Shown: in pieces, positions 6,622-17,347 of the stretch
Layout: each line of letters begins with the position of its first letter
How positions within the stretch are numbered: position 1 is the stretch's first letter
Made by a program: the position numbers and the translations under genes
From: Amycolatopsis tolypomycina
GTDB lineage: Bacteria; Actinomycetota; Actinomycetes; Mycobacteriales; Pseudonocardiaceae
Assembly (NCBI RefSeq): GCF_900105945.1
Contig: NZ_FNSO01000004.1
Span: 5,332,001 to 5,396,000, forward strand
DNA length: 64,000 nucleotides
Direction of reading: 5' to 3'
Notes under the pieces: model-generated
Told to the model about the DNA's origin: nothing
Seen by the model: only the letters and a program-made list of their open reading frames with translations
Databases searched by the model: none

Positions 6622-9495
6622 GTGCCCCGACTCCCGCTCCCGCGCACCCGCCGAGCCCGGCTCACGGCGCTCGGCGCCGTCGTGGCGGTGCTCGCCGCCG
6701 CGACCGTCCTCTGGGCGACGCGCGACACGGCCCCGCCCGCCGTGCCCACCCAGGACGCCCTGCTCGACATGCCGGCCGCGCCCGGCTCGGCCGAGCAGGT
6801 CAAGATCGACACGACCACCTACCTCCCGGCCACCGTGCCCGCACCGGCGGTGCTGCTCGCGCACGGCTTCGGCGGGGACAAGAACAGCGTCGCCGACGAC
6901 GCCCGCGAGCTCGCGCGGAAGGGCTTCGTCGTGATGACGTGGTCCGCGCGCGGCTTCGGCAAGAGCACCGGCAAGATCGGGCTCAACGACCCGGACGGCG
7001 AGGTCGCCGACGCGAGCCGCCTGATCGACCGGCTCGTCGCCCAGCGCCAGGTGACCCTCGACGCCAACGGTGACCCGAAGGTCGCCGTCACCGGCGCCTC
7101 CTACGGCGGCGCGCTGTCGCTGCTGCTGGCCGGCACGGACAAGCGCGTCGACGCGATCGCGCCGGTGATCACCTACAACGACCTGGCCCAGGGCCTGATC
7201 CCGAACGCGGCGACGCCCGCGACCACGACCTCCGGCACCCCGGCCGCCGGCGCCTTCGCGGCCGACGGCGTCTTCAAGAAGAGCTGGGCCGGCATCTTCT
7301 TCTCGGCAGGCTCGGGTGCCGCGGCGAGCGGCTCGCCGTCCGCCGAGGCGCCGGAAGCCGGGCAGGAGACCGACACGGGGGCGACCGGGGCCGCGGGCAC
7401 CGCCGCCGGCGCGGCAGCCGCCCTGCCCGCCGGGCCGCCGGGTGCGGGCGGGCCGCGAGGCGGGCCCGCCGACCCCTGTGGCCGGTTCACCGCCGCGGTC
7501 TGCCGCGCCTACACCGAACTCGGCACCACCGGGCAGGCGAGCCAGGCGAGCGTCGACCTGCTGCGCCGCGTCTCCCCCGCGTCCGTCACGAGCAAGATCA
7601 CCGTGCCGACGCTGCTGGTGCAGGGCGAGAGCGACACGCTGTTCGGCCTCGACCAGTCCGACGCGAACGCCCGGCAGATCACCGCGGCCGGCGGCAAGGT
7701 CAGGACGATCTGGTACACCGGCGGCCACGACGGCGGCAAGCCCGGCCCGCAGCTGCGCGGCAAGATCGCCGACTTCCTGTGGACGGCGCTGGACGGCGGC
7801 GACCCGGGCACCGGCTTCAGCTACGACGTCCAGGGCACGTTGCGCGCCAACGGAACCCCGTCGGTCCGCACGGTCAACGCCGCCGCCTACCCCGGGCTGA
7901 CCGGGCCGGCCACCGAACGGCGGCTGCTGGCGCTGAACGGGCCCGCGCAGCCGGTCGTGCGCCCGGCCGGGGCGAACCCGGCGGCGGTGAGCGGGATCCC
8001 CGGCCTCAACGGCGTCGCGAGCAGCTCGTCGCGGCTGGGCGCGCTGTTCAGCAACGACCCGCCCGGCCAGGCCGCGCAGTTCAGCACGGCCCCGGTCGAC
8101 AGCCAGGTCGTCGTCAGCGGCGCGTCGACCGTGCGGCTGCAGGTCGCCGCGGACCCGGCGCACCCGCAGCCGGACGCGGTGCTGTTCGCGAAGCTCTACG
8201 ACGTCGGGCAGGACGGTTCGCGCGTGCTGCCGGCCAACGCCATCGCCCCGTTCCGGGTGAGCGGGCTGCCCGCCGACGGCACCCCGGTCGACGTCACCGT
8301 GACGCTGCCCGGCATCGTCCGCCCGATCGAGGGCGGGCACTCGCTGCGGCTGGTGGTCGGCACCACCGACCAGGGATACGCCGCGCCGGCCGCGCCCGCG
8401 GTGTTCCGGATCGGGCTCGCCGCCGGGGGCACCGGGCTGGCCGTGCCGGTCGTGCCGGGCAAGTCCGTCGGCTCGCCGGCCCCGGTCGGCCAGCTCGTCG
8501 GCATCGCCGTCACGCTGGCGATCGGCCTCGCCGCGGTGTTCTTCGCGGCGCTGCGCCGCCGCCGCGCCACCGACGTCGACCCGGCGCTCGCCACCACGCC
8601 ACTGGTCATCGAAGGGCTGCGCAAGCAGTACGCGGGCGGGTTCGTCGCGGTGCAGGAGCTGTCGTTCCGCGTCGAGCCGGGCCAGGTGCTCGGCCTGCTC
8701 GGGCCGAACGGCGCCGGCAAGACGACCACGCTGCGGATGCTGATGGGCCTGATCACGCCGACCGCGGGCAGCATCCGCGTGTTCGGGCACAAGATCACCC
8801 CCGGCGCGCCGGTGCTCTCGCGCATCGGCTCGTTCGTCGAAGGCTCCGGCTTCCTGCCGCACCTGTCCGGCCGGGAGAACCTCGAGCTGTACTGGGCGTC
8901 GACCGGGCGGCCCGCCGAGAAGGCGCACTTCGCGGAGGCGCTGGAGATCGCGGGGCTCGGCAACGCGGTCGAACGGCGGGTCCGGACCTACAGCCAGGGC
9001 ATGCGGCAGCGGCTGGCGATCGCCCAGGCGATGCTCGGCCTGCCGGAGCTCATGGTGCTCGACGAACCGACCAACGGGCTCGACCCGCCCCAGATCCACC
9101 AGATGCGCGAGGTGCTGAAGCGGTACGCCGCGACCGGCCGGACCGTGGTGGTGTCGAGCCACCTGCTGGCCGAGGTCGAGCAGACCTGCACGCACGTCGT
9201 GGTCATGCACCGCGGCTCGCTGGTCGCCGCGGGCGAGGTCGGCGAGCTGGCCGCCGCCGGCGGCGAAGCGACGTTCCGGGTCGACGACCCGGCCGTGGCC
9301 GCGGCGGCGCTCAAGGCGCTCAGCGGGGTCACCGACGTCGACGTCGACGGCGACCTCGTGCACGCCAACCTCGGCGAGCTGCCGCGGGCCGACGGCGTGG
9401 CCGCGCTGGTGCGCGCCGGTGTCGCGGTGGAGCAGGCCGGGCCGAGGCGCCGGCTGGAAGACGCGTTCCTGCAACTGGTCGGAGATCAATCATGA
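6622..9495 (+). CDS. Membrane-anchored alpha/beta hydrolase (CocE/NonD-like) fused to an ABC transporter ATPase
   Basis: A 957-residue two-part protein. An N-terminal hydrophobic anchor (about residues 14-33) is followed by an X-Pro-dipeptidyl-peptidase/CocE-like hydrolase (about 45-600). The hydrolase has nucleophile elbow GASYGGA, a low-complexity Ala/Gly insert near 240-280, and a C-terminal jelly-roll-like segment. A second membrane helix (about 624-645) precedes a complete ABC ATPase: Walker A GPNGAGKTT near 692, signature YSQGMRQR near 790, Walker B LMVLDEPTNG near 812. Predicted topology places the hydrolase outside and the ATPase inside. It overlaps its permease gene as ATGA. Substrate unknown; peptide or lipid export linked to processing is an inference. 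Confidence 0.9.
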   Translation: MPRLPLPRTRRARLTALGAVVAVLAAATVLWATRDTAPPAVPTQDALLDMPAAPGSAEQVKIDTTTYLPATVPAPAVLLAHGFGGDKNSVADDARELARKGFVVMTWSARGFGKSTGKIGLNDPDGEVADASRLIDRLVAQRQVTLDANGDPKVAVTGASYGGALSLLLAGTDKRVDAIAPVITYNDLAQGLIPNAATPATTTSGTPAAGAFAADGVFKKSWAGIFFSAGSGAAASGSPSAEAPEAGQETDTGATGAAGTAAGAAAALPAGPPGAGGPRGGPADPCGRFTAAVCRAYTELGTTGQASQASVDLLRRVSPASVTSKITVPTLLVQGESDTLFGLDQSDANARQITAAGGKVRTIWYTGGHDGGKPGPQLRGKIADFLWTALDGGDPGTGFSYDVQGTLRANGTPSVRTVNAAAYPGLTGPATERRLLALNGPAQPVVRPAGANPAAVSGIPGLNGVASSSSRLGALFSNDPPGQAAQFSTAPVDSQVVVSGASTVRLQVAADPAHPQPDAVLFAKLYDVGQDGSRVLPANAIAPFRVSGLPADGTPVDVTVTLPGIVRPIEGGHSLRLVVGTTDQGYAAPAAPAVFRIGLAAGGTGLAVPVVPGKSVGSPAPVGQLVGIAVTLAIGLAAVFFAALRRRRATDVDPALATTPLVIEGLRKQYAGGFVAVQELSFRVEPGQVLGLLGPNGAGKTTTLRMLMGLITPTAGSIRVFGHKITPGAPVLSRIGSFVEGSGFLPHLSGRENLELYWASTGRPAEKAHFAEALEIAGLGNAVERRVRTYSQGMRQRLAIAQAMLGLPELMVLDEPTNGLDPPQIHQMREVLKRYAATGRTVVVSSHLLAEVEQTCTHVVVMHRGSLVAAGEVGELAAAGGEATFRVDDPAVAAAALKALSGVTDVDVDGDLVHANLGELPRADGVAALVRAGVAVEQAGPRRRLEDAFLQLVGDQS

Positions 9496-10415
9496 GCGAG
9501 GGTGTGCACACCGATCCGCACGCGCTCGACGAGCTGAGCGACGTCGCGTCGGCCGAACACGCCGGCGTCGGGGCGGATGGCGCGGTCGAGGGCTACAGCG
9601 CCCGGCGGACGCTGCGGCTCGGCGTCGAGCTGCGGCGCCAGCTCAAGCGGCGGCGGACGCAGTTCCTGCTCGGGTTCGTCGCGCTGCTGCCGTTCATCCT
9701 GGTGATCGCGTTCGAGCTCGGGCAGTCGAACCCGAACCGGCGCAGCGGCGGGTTCGTCGACCTGGCCACGGCGTCCGCGCCGAACTTCGTCGTGCTGGCG
9801 CTGTTCGTGTCGGGGACGTTCCTGCTGCCGATGATCGTCGCGCTGTTCTTCGGCGACACCATCGCCAGCGAGGCGTCGTGGTCGAGCCTGAAGTACCTGC
9901 TGGCCGTGCCGGTGCCGCGGCAGCGGGTGCTGCGGCAGAAGGCGATCGTGTCCGGGCTGCTGTCGGCGTTCGCGCTCGTGCTGCTGCCCTTGGTGTCCCT
10001 CGGCGTCGGGGTGCTCTGGTACGGCGCGGGTGACGCGATCAGCCCGACGGGTGACGCGGTGTCCTTCGGCGACAGCCTGCTGGCCATCGCGCTGTCCACT
10101 GTGTACATCATCCTGCAGCTGGCGTGGGTGGCCGGGCTGGCGCTCGCGCTGAGCGTGGTGACCGACGCCCCGCTCGGCGCGGTCGGCGGCGCGGTGCTGG
10201 TGGCGATCGTGTCGCAGATCCTCGACCAGATCACGGCGCTGGAGGGGCTCCGCAACTACCTGCCGACGCACTACGCGTTCTCCTGGATGGACCTGATCTC
10301 GACGGACGTCGACTGGACCAACCTGGCAAGCGGCCTGCTCTCGGCGGCGATCTACGGGACGGTGTTCTTCCTCTTCGCCGGGCGGAGGTTCGCGCGGAAG
10401 GACATCACCAGCTGA
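9492..10415 (+). CDS. ABC transporter permease partner of the hydrolase-ATPase fusion
   Basis: A 307-residue ABC-2 type permease with about six membrane helices. The first is FLLGFVALLPFILVIAFELG near residues 57-76; the last ends in GTVFFLFAGRRFARKD. The N-terminal 40 residues are hydrophilic and Asp/Glu-rich. The start ATG overlaps the stop of the fusion gene (ATGA), which strongly implies stoichiometric expression of a single exporter. No separate substrate-binding protein is present, as expected for an exporter. Confidence 0.88.
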   Translation: MSEGVHTDPHALDELSDVASAEHAGVGADGAVEGYSARRTLRLGVELRRQLKRRRTQFLLGFVALLPFILVIAFELGQSNPNRRSGGFVDLATASAPNFVVLALFVSGTFLLPMIVALFFGDTIASEASWSSLKYLLAVPVPRQRVLRQKAIVSGLLSAFALVLLPLVSLGVGVLWYGAGDAISPTGDAVSFGDSLLAIALSTVYIILQLAWVAGLALALSVVTDAPLGAVGGAVLVAIVSQILDQITALEGLRNYLPTHYAFSWMDLISTDVDWTNLASGLLSAAIYGTVFFLFAGRRFARKDITS

Positions 10416-10421
10416 CCCTCG

Positions 10422-10630
10422 ATGAACGCGGTGTTGGGCCGGGTGCTGGTCGAGAACGAGACGGAGGTCGCGCGGACCTACCTGGACCGCGTGACCGAGC
10501 TGGGCCTGCGCCGCGCCGCCCGGATGATCGGCCTGAAGTCCCCCTCGGCCGGCTGCCGATCCTGGAGGAGCTCGCCGAACTCGTGCGGCGGGAGCGCTTC
10601 GGCGTCGTCCGGTTGAGCGAGAGAACCTGA
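10422..10630 (+). pseudogene. Small frameshifted ORF of unknown identity
   Basis: An ATG shortly after the permease stop opens a frame (MNAVLGRVLVENETEVARTY...) whose first ~42 residues look protein-like. It then degenerates into a Ser/Arg-rich shadow. A single-base frame change around 10,545-10,555 continues plausibly as PILEELAELVRRERFGVVRL and stops at 10,630. Joined, the two halves give a ~69-residue protein that I do not recognise. It is either a recent frameshift, a sequencing error or a remnant. Confidence 0.35.
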
Positions 10631-10662
10631 CCGGGCCGCCGGGCCGCGGTACGGTCGGGCTC

Positions 10663-11403
10663 GTGCCGATCACCCTGGACAGCCACCGCGACGTCGCCGT
10701 GCTCCGGATCGACCACGGTGGCGGCAACACCCTCGACACGGACTCGTGCCGGGAGCTGGTGCGGCGGATCGAGGACGCCGAGCAGGCCCGTGCCGTGGTG
10801 CTCACCGGCACCGGCGGCATCTTCTGCGCGGGCGTCGACCTCAAGCGGATCGAGGCGGGCGGCGCGGCGTACGTGTCCGAGTTCCTGCCGCTGCTGTCGG
10901 ACGCGCTGCTGGCGGTGTTCGGCTGCCCGCGGCCGGTGGTCGCCGCGCTCAACGGGCACGCCGTCGCCGGCGGCGCGGTGCTCGCCGCGGCCTGCGACCG
11001 CCGGGTGCTGGGCACCGGCCGGATCGGCGTGACCGAGCTGCTCGTCGGGCTGCCGTTCCCGTTGGCCGCGCTGGAGATCCTGCGCTGCGCCTACGGGACC
11101 ACGCGGCTGCCTTCGCTCACCTACCCGGGTGAAACCTGGGGCGGCGAGGAGGCACTGGCCCGGGGGCTGGCCGACGAGGCGGCGCCCCCGGCGGAGGTGC
11201 TCGAGCGGGCCGTCGCCGTCGCGAGCCGGCTCGGCGACCTGCCCGCCGAGCCGTTCGCCCACACCAAGGCCCAGATCCGGCAGCCCTTCCACGAGCGGAT
11301 CGCCGAGTACCGCCACTCCGACGACCCGCAGGTCGAGCGGATGTGGCGGTCCGTCGAAGCGCTCGCCGCCGTGAAGTCCTATGTGGACAGAGTGCTCCGC
11401 TAG
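10663..11403 (+). CDS. Enoyl-CoA hydratase/isomerase family protein
   Basis: A 246-residue crotonase-fold protein starting at GTG. Family landmarks are the early VAVLRIDHGG strand, the oxyanion-hole region FCAGVDLKRIEAGG near residue 55, and the second oxyanion segment ALNGHAVAGGAVLAAACDRR near 95. A Glu in GVTELLVGLPFP occupies a plausible active-site position. It probably hydrates or isomerises an acyl-CoA. It is a single gene, converging on and overlapping the SRPBCC gene by 4 bases at the stop codons. Substrate unknown. Confidence 0.9.
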   Translation: MPITLDSHRDVAVLRIDHGGGNTLDTDSCRELVRRIEDAEQARAVVLTGTGGIFCAGVDLKRIEAGGAAYVSEFLPLLSDALLAVFGCPRPVVAALNGHAVAGGAVLAAACDRRVLGTGRIGVTELLVGLPFPLAALEILRCAYGTTRLPSLTYPGETWGGEEALARGLADEAAPPAEVLERAVAVASRLGDLPAEPFAHTKAQIRQPFHERIAEYRHSDDPQVERMWRSVEALAAVKSYVDRVLR

Positions 11404-11903
11404 GCGGCGTGCACGCCGCTTTCGACCAGCGCCTTAATGCCTTCGATCGTCTTCTGCATGTTGGTCTGCAGCTCGCCGAGCCGCATCGCGACGATCTCGT
11501 CTTCGTGCTCGGGCATCGTGCCGATGATCGTCGTCAGGTTGGACGGGCCGGGGCCGATCTGGGCCCACTCGCGCAGGATCGTCCCTTCGCCGTCCGGGAC
11601 GAGTTCGAAGCGCCACGACGCGGCCGGGTTGGTCACGTCCATCACGGCCCACGCGAACAGCCGCTCGGGCTCGTAGCCGGTGACGGTCGAGACCGTCTCC
11701 CACTCCCCCGCGACCGGGTGGGAGTTGCGGCCGCGGAACTGCGCGCCGAGGCCGGGCTCGGCGCCGTCGACCCAGCCGCCACCCTGGAACTCGGTGGAGA
11801 ACCGGGCCGGCAGGTCGACGTCCAGCAGCCAGGACCAGACTTCGGCCGGTGCCGCGGCGATGCGGACCTCGACCTGGGTCGTCGGGCAGTCGGAAACCTT
11901 CAT
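11400..11903 (-). CDS. SRPBCC (START/Bet v 1-like) family protein
   Basis: A 167-residue polyketide-cyclase/dehydrase-like protein: VEVRIAAAPAEVWSWLLDVDLPARFS at the start is the typical first strand and helices of the fold, and a C-terminal long helix follows (LGELQTNMQKTIEGIKALV). These proteins bind hydrophobic ligands; the ligand is unknown. The ATG at 11,903 is followed by MKVSDCP. The gene faces the crotonase gene and overlaps it only at the stops, so there is no operon link. Confidence 0.88.
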   Translation of the reverse strand: MKVSDCPTTQVEVRIAAAPAEVWSWLLDVDLPARFSTEFQGGGWVDGAEPGLGAQFRGRNSHPVAGEWETVSTVTGYEPERLFAWAVMDVTNPAASWRFELVPDGEGTILREWAQIGPGPSNLTTIIGTMPEHEDEIVAMRLGELQTNMQKTIEGIKALVESGVHAA

Positions 11904-12129
11904 GGCGGACCCCTCGCTCGATGACGGTGCCTTACCGGTTCGGACCGTAACGTGGCGCCGATCACGTCGACAACTCGCACGGTGCCCGCGGTTGCGCACG
12001 CCGGGAGACGCGGCGCCACCCGCCGAAAGTCGGAACCTGACCGATTCTGCGCCCGGACAGCCGATTGCCGACCACCGCCGGTTCTGTGAGGGTCCCACGG
12101 AAGGGGTTCGGGAGCCGGGAGGGTGCTCG

Positions 12130-13515
12130 ATGCGCAGAATGTTCACCGCGGGTGCGGTCCTGCTCGCGCTGGCCGGCCTGGCGCCGGCGGCCGCGGCGGC
12201 GCCCGACATCAAGGCGGAACTGCAGCGGATCCCGGGGCTGACGGTCGTTTCCGAGGACGCGGCGCCCGCGGGGTTCCGCTTCTTCAAGCTGACCTACACC
12301 CAGCCCGCCGACCACCGGCACCCCGGCGCGGGCACGTTCCAGCAGCGCTTCACCTTGCTGCACCGCGACTTCGCCGCCCCGACGGTCGCCTTCACGAGCG
12401 GCTACAACGTCAGCGGCTCGCCGAACCGGTCCGAGCCGACGCAGATCGTCGACGGCAACCAGCTGTCGATGGAGTACCGCTACTTCACGCCGTCCCGGCC
12501 CGAGCCGGAGAACTGGGCGAAGCAGCTGACGATCTGGCAGGCGGCGGCCGACGAGCACCGCGCGGTGCAGGCGTTCAAGGCGATCTACCCGGGCAAGTGG
12601 CTGGCCACGGGCGGCAGCAAGGGCGGCATGACCGCGACGTACTTCCGCCGGTTCTTCCCCGACGACGTCGACGCGACGATCCCGTACGTCGCCCCCAACG
12701 ACGTCATCGACCCGGTCGACGTCTACAACCGGTTCCTGTCCCGCGTGGGCAACGACCCGGCCTGCCGCGACGCCCTGAAAGCGATCCAGCGAGACGCGCT
12801 GAAGCGGCGTGACGAGCTGGGCGCGATCGCCGCGGCGGACGCGGCGGCGCGCGGGCTGACGTTCTCGATCGTCGGGTCGGCCGACAAGTCCCTCGAGATC
12901 TCGGTGATCGACTCGTACTTCGCGTTCTGGCAGTACCAGAAGCAGGCGGACTGCGCGACGGTCCCGAAGGCGGGCGCGCCCGCGGCGGAGGTCTACGCCT
13001 GGTACGAGAAGGTGGAGAGCCTCAACACCTACTCCGACCAGGACCTGGCGCCCTACGTCCCGTACTACTACCAGGCGGCGGTACAGCTGGGCTCGCCCGA
13101 GTCGTACGACGGCTACCTCCGCGACCTCCTGCGCTACCCGGGCGCCAACCGGCCGAAGACGTTCGTGCCGGCGTCGATCCGCCTGCCGCGCTTCGACTAC
13201 CCCGCGATGCCGGACATCGACTTCTGGGTGAAGTCCCGCGGCACCAGGCTGTTGTTCGTGTACGGCTCGAACGACCCGTGGGGCGCGGAGCCGTTCGAGC
13301 TGGGCTTCGGCAGCCGCGATTCGTACCGCTACTACGTCCAGGGCGGCAACCACGGCGCGAAGATCGCCCAGCTGGCCCCGGCCGAAGCCGCGGCGGCCAC
13401 GGCGACGATCCGCCGCTGGGCCGGCCTGCCGCCGGCCACGTCGCCGGCTCTTCGTTCGGCACCCGCCGGCTTCCCGGACTTCGACGCGGACCTGACGCCC
13501 CGCGCGCGGCTGTGA
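12130..13515 (+). CDS. Secreted S37 (PS-10) family tripeptidyl aminopeptidase
   Basis: A 461-residue secreted peptidase. It has a signal peptide of about 24 residues (MRRMFTAGAVLLALAGLAPAAAA), then a mature domain with the S37 nucleophile region ATGGSKGGMTATYFRRFFP near residues 158-175. FVYGSNDPWGAEPF (Asp) and QGGNHGAKI (His) near 410-435 complete the triad. This family includes the Streptomyces prolyl tri/tetrapeptidyl aminopeptidase, which removes N-terminal peptides from secreted proteins. The ATG is preceded by GGAGGGTGCTCG. Monocistronic in appearance. Confidence 0.92.
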   Translation: MRRMFTAGAVLLALAGLAPAAAAAPDIKAELQRIPGLTVVSEDAAPAGFRFFKLTYTQPADHRHPGAGTFQQRFTLLHRDFAAPTVAFTSGYNVSGSPNRSEPTQIVDGNQLSMEYRYFTPSRPEPENWAKQLTIWQAAADEHRAVQAFKAIYPGKWLATGGSKGGMTATYFRRFFPDDVDATIPYVAPNDVIDPVDVYNRFLSRVGNDPACRDALKAIQRDALKRRDELGAIAAADAAARGLTFSIVGSADKSLEISVIDSYFAFWQYQKQADCATVPKAGAPAAEVYAWYEKVESLNTYSDQDLAPYVPYYYQAAVQLGSPESYDGYLRDLLRYPGANRPKTFVPASIRLPRFDYPAMPDIDFWVKSRGTRLLFVYGSNDPWGAEPFELGFGSRDSYRYYVQGGNHGAKIAQLAPAEAAAATATIRRWAGLPPATSPALRSAPAGFPDFDADLTPRARL

Positions 13516-13575
13516 CTTTCCTCAGGCCGGGCGTACTCTCACCACACCCTGACGGCCCGGCCTGAGGAGGCGAGG

Positions 13576-13968
13576 ATGCCTCGTCCCGTCCACTTCGAGA
13601 TCCACGCGGGTGACCCCGAACGCGCGGTGGCGTTCTACACGGCGGTGTTCGGCTGGAAGTTCGAGCGCTGGGGCGATGCGCCCTACTGGGTGATCAGCAC
13701 CGGCGAAGGCGACGGAATAGACGGCGGGCTGCTCCCCCGCCAGGGCCCGGCGCCCGAGGCCTCGGCCCCGATCCACGGCTACGTCAACACGATCGACGTG
13801 GCGGACCTGGACAAGGCACTGGGCGAGGTCAACCGCGCGGGCGGAACGCTGGCCCTGCCGAAGAACCCGGTCCCCGGCGTGGGCTGGCTGGCGTACTGCA
13901 CGGACACGGAGGGCAACGTCTTCGGGATGCTGCAGCCGGACGAGAACGCGCCGGCGCCGGAGCAGTGA
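13576..13968 (+). CDS. VOC family (glyoxalase/bleomycin-resistance fold) protein
   Basis: A 130-residue vicinal-oxygen-chelate protein: VHFEIHAGDPERAVAFYTAVFGWKF is the classic first module and GNVFGMLQPDENAP the C-terminal strand. A GAGGAGGCGAGG ribosome binding site precedes the ATG. These proteins are metal-dependent lyases, isomerases or binding proteins; the substrate cannot be deduced. It converges on the YjbR gene with a one-base gap. Confidence 0.9.
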   Translation: MPRPVHFEIHAGDPERAVAFYTAVFGWKFERWGDAPYWVISTGEGDGIDGGLLPRQGPAPEASAPIHGYVNTIDVADLDKALGEVNRAGGTLALPKNPVPGVGWLAYCTDTEGNVFGMLQPDENAPAPEQ

Positions 13969-13969
13969 C

Positions 13970-14317
13970 TCAGGGCCGCTTGGCCTTGGGCAGCCGCCGG
14001 ACGATCGCCTCGTAGGAGGCGTCGATCAGCTCCTCGAGCTCGGCGTCGGGCACGCCGGCGCCGAGCTCGACGCGGTTCCAGCCGTAGCGGCCGAGGTAGT
14101 CCATGACGCTGACGGCGCCCGGGTACCGCGCCCGCAGCTCGGCGGCTTCGTCCTTCGTGGCCCCGCATTTGACGGCGATGGTGCCGGGCTCGTCCTGGCC
14201 GATGAAGGCGAAGCCCTTGCCGCCGACCTTGGCGACGAGGACGTGCTCGCCGAACGGATAGGTCTCTTCCGCGCCGGGCTTGGCGAGGCAGTAGGCGACG
14301 ACGGCTTCGACGTTCAC
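13970..14317 (-). CDS. MmcQ/YjbR family protein (CyaY-like fold)
   Basis: A 115-residue MmcQ/YjbR-type protein. Diagnostic segments are YCLAKPGAEETYPFGEHVLVAKVGGKGFAFI, then IAVKCGATKDEAAELRARYPG and GYHLGR-like YLGRYGWNRVEL. Members have a DNA-binding-like or CyaY fold with no agreed function. Its GTG start overlaps the stop of the upstream vapC remnant as GTGA, suggesting it was once coupled to that toxin-antitoxin pair. Confidence 0.88.
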   Translation of the reverse strand: MNVEAVVAYCLAKPGAEETYPFGEHVLVAKVGGKGFAFIGQDEPGTIAVKCGATKDEAAELRARYPGAVSVMDYLGRYGWNRVELGAGVPDAELEELIDASYEAIVRRLPKAKRP

Positions 14318-14492
14318 GGCTTCACCTCGACCAGCTCGAGATCGGTCCGCGGGAAGCCGTCGCCGATGCAGAGCAGCGGTTCACGCGCGAGCTTGGCCGT
14401 GGCGTAGCTGTCGCAGTCCCCCGTGCCGAGCTTGACCGGGTGGTGCCGACCTCCGCCGCGAGCCGCTCCGTTTCCGGGTCCTTGATGTTCAT
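14314..14492 (-). pseudogene. Collapsed vapBC toxin-antitoxin remnant
   Basis: Minus-strand translation from the ATG at 14,492 gives MNIKDPETERLAAEVGTT, the typical N-terminus of a VapB (Rv-type) antitoxin. In a different frame the same stretch then gives a segment reading GDCDSYATAKLAREPLLCIG followed by DGFPRTDLELVEVKP and a stop. This matches the C-terminal end of VapC PIN-domain toxins (GDCFAYALAK...EPLLFKGDDF). The antitoxin C-terminus and most of the toxin are missing. An internal deletion has joined the ends of both genes, leaving about 180 bases between uvrB and the YjbR gene. Confidence 0.75.
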
Positions 14493-14504
14493 CGCCGTGG
14501 CCCG

Positions 14505-16661
<2,157 letters not shown>

Positions 16662-16707
16662 GTCGACCAGAGTAGGCCGCCCCACCGACAATTTCCGTCG
16701 GCCCTGG

Positions 16708-17337
16708 TCAGCGGGCTCGGAAGACCGTGGTCGAGGTGACATCTGCGCCGTCGACGGCGCAGTGCAGGACCGCGCCGGGGACGGCGTCGTCGGCTTCACC
16801 GTCACCTGCAGCGAAGCAGGCGACCAGCACCCGGCCGGGGCCGGTGGCCTGCACCTCGGTGCGCGGGAACTCGGCGAGCACGCCGGCGACCTCGCCTTCG
16901 GCCGCCGCCAGGTGCGCGAGGACCACTTCGCGCGGCGACGGCGGCGGCGGGATCGGCAGGCCGTGGCCTTCGAAGAGCCGGTTCAGCTGGTCGGCGGCGG
17001 AAACCGCGCGCGGAAACCCGGCGAAGGCGGCGGTCTGGACGACGACTTCGCAGACTTCGGCGGGCGCCAGCCCGGCGGCGAGCCCGGTCCGGAGGTGGAC
17101 GCTCAGCGGCGGCCCGGCCATCCCGGCGGCGACGATCGCGGCGAGCGTGGCGGCTTCGCGGGTGCGGGCGTCGAGCGCCGGGCGTTCGTGGAGGTGGCCG
17201 TAGACGGTGCCGACGGCCAGCTCGCCCAGCGCCGGGACGGTGGCGAAGAGGGCGTCGAGCCGGGCCTCCCCGCCGTCGACGAGCCCGGCGAAGGTTTCCC
17301 GGCCCCGCTCGTGGAGGCCGGCCATCGGGTCGGTCAT
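16708..17337 (-). CDS. Carboxymuconolactone decarboxylase (AhpD-like) family protein
   Basis: A 209-residue protein whose central part ([19 protein letters not shown]... [19 protein letters not shown]) is the CMD helical bundle. The typical Cys-x-x-Cys pair of AhpD-type reductases is not seen, so it is closer to the decarboxylase-like branch; the C-terminal ~70 residues are extra. The ATG at 17,337 opens [20 protein letters not shown]. It lies 10 bases downstream of the DUF5685-type gene, suggesting one transcript. Exact reaction unknown. Confidence 0.85.
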   Translation of the reverse strand: MTDPMAGLHERGRETFAGLVDGGEARLDALFATVPALGELAVGTVYGHLHERPALDARTREAATLAAIVAAGMAGPPLSVHLRTGLAAGLAPAEVCEVVVQTAAFAGFPRAVSAADQLNRLFEGHGLPIPPPPSPREVVLAHLAAAEGEVAGVLAEFPRTEVQATGPGRVLVACFAAGDGEADDAVPGAVLHCAVDGADVTSTTVFRAR

Positions 17338-17347
17338 CGTGCCCTCC

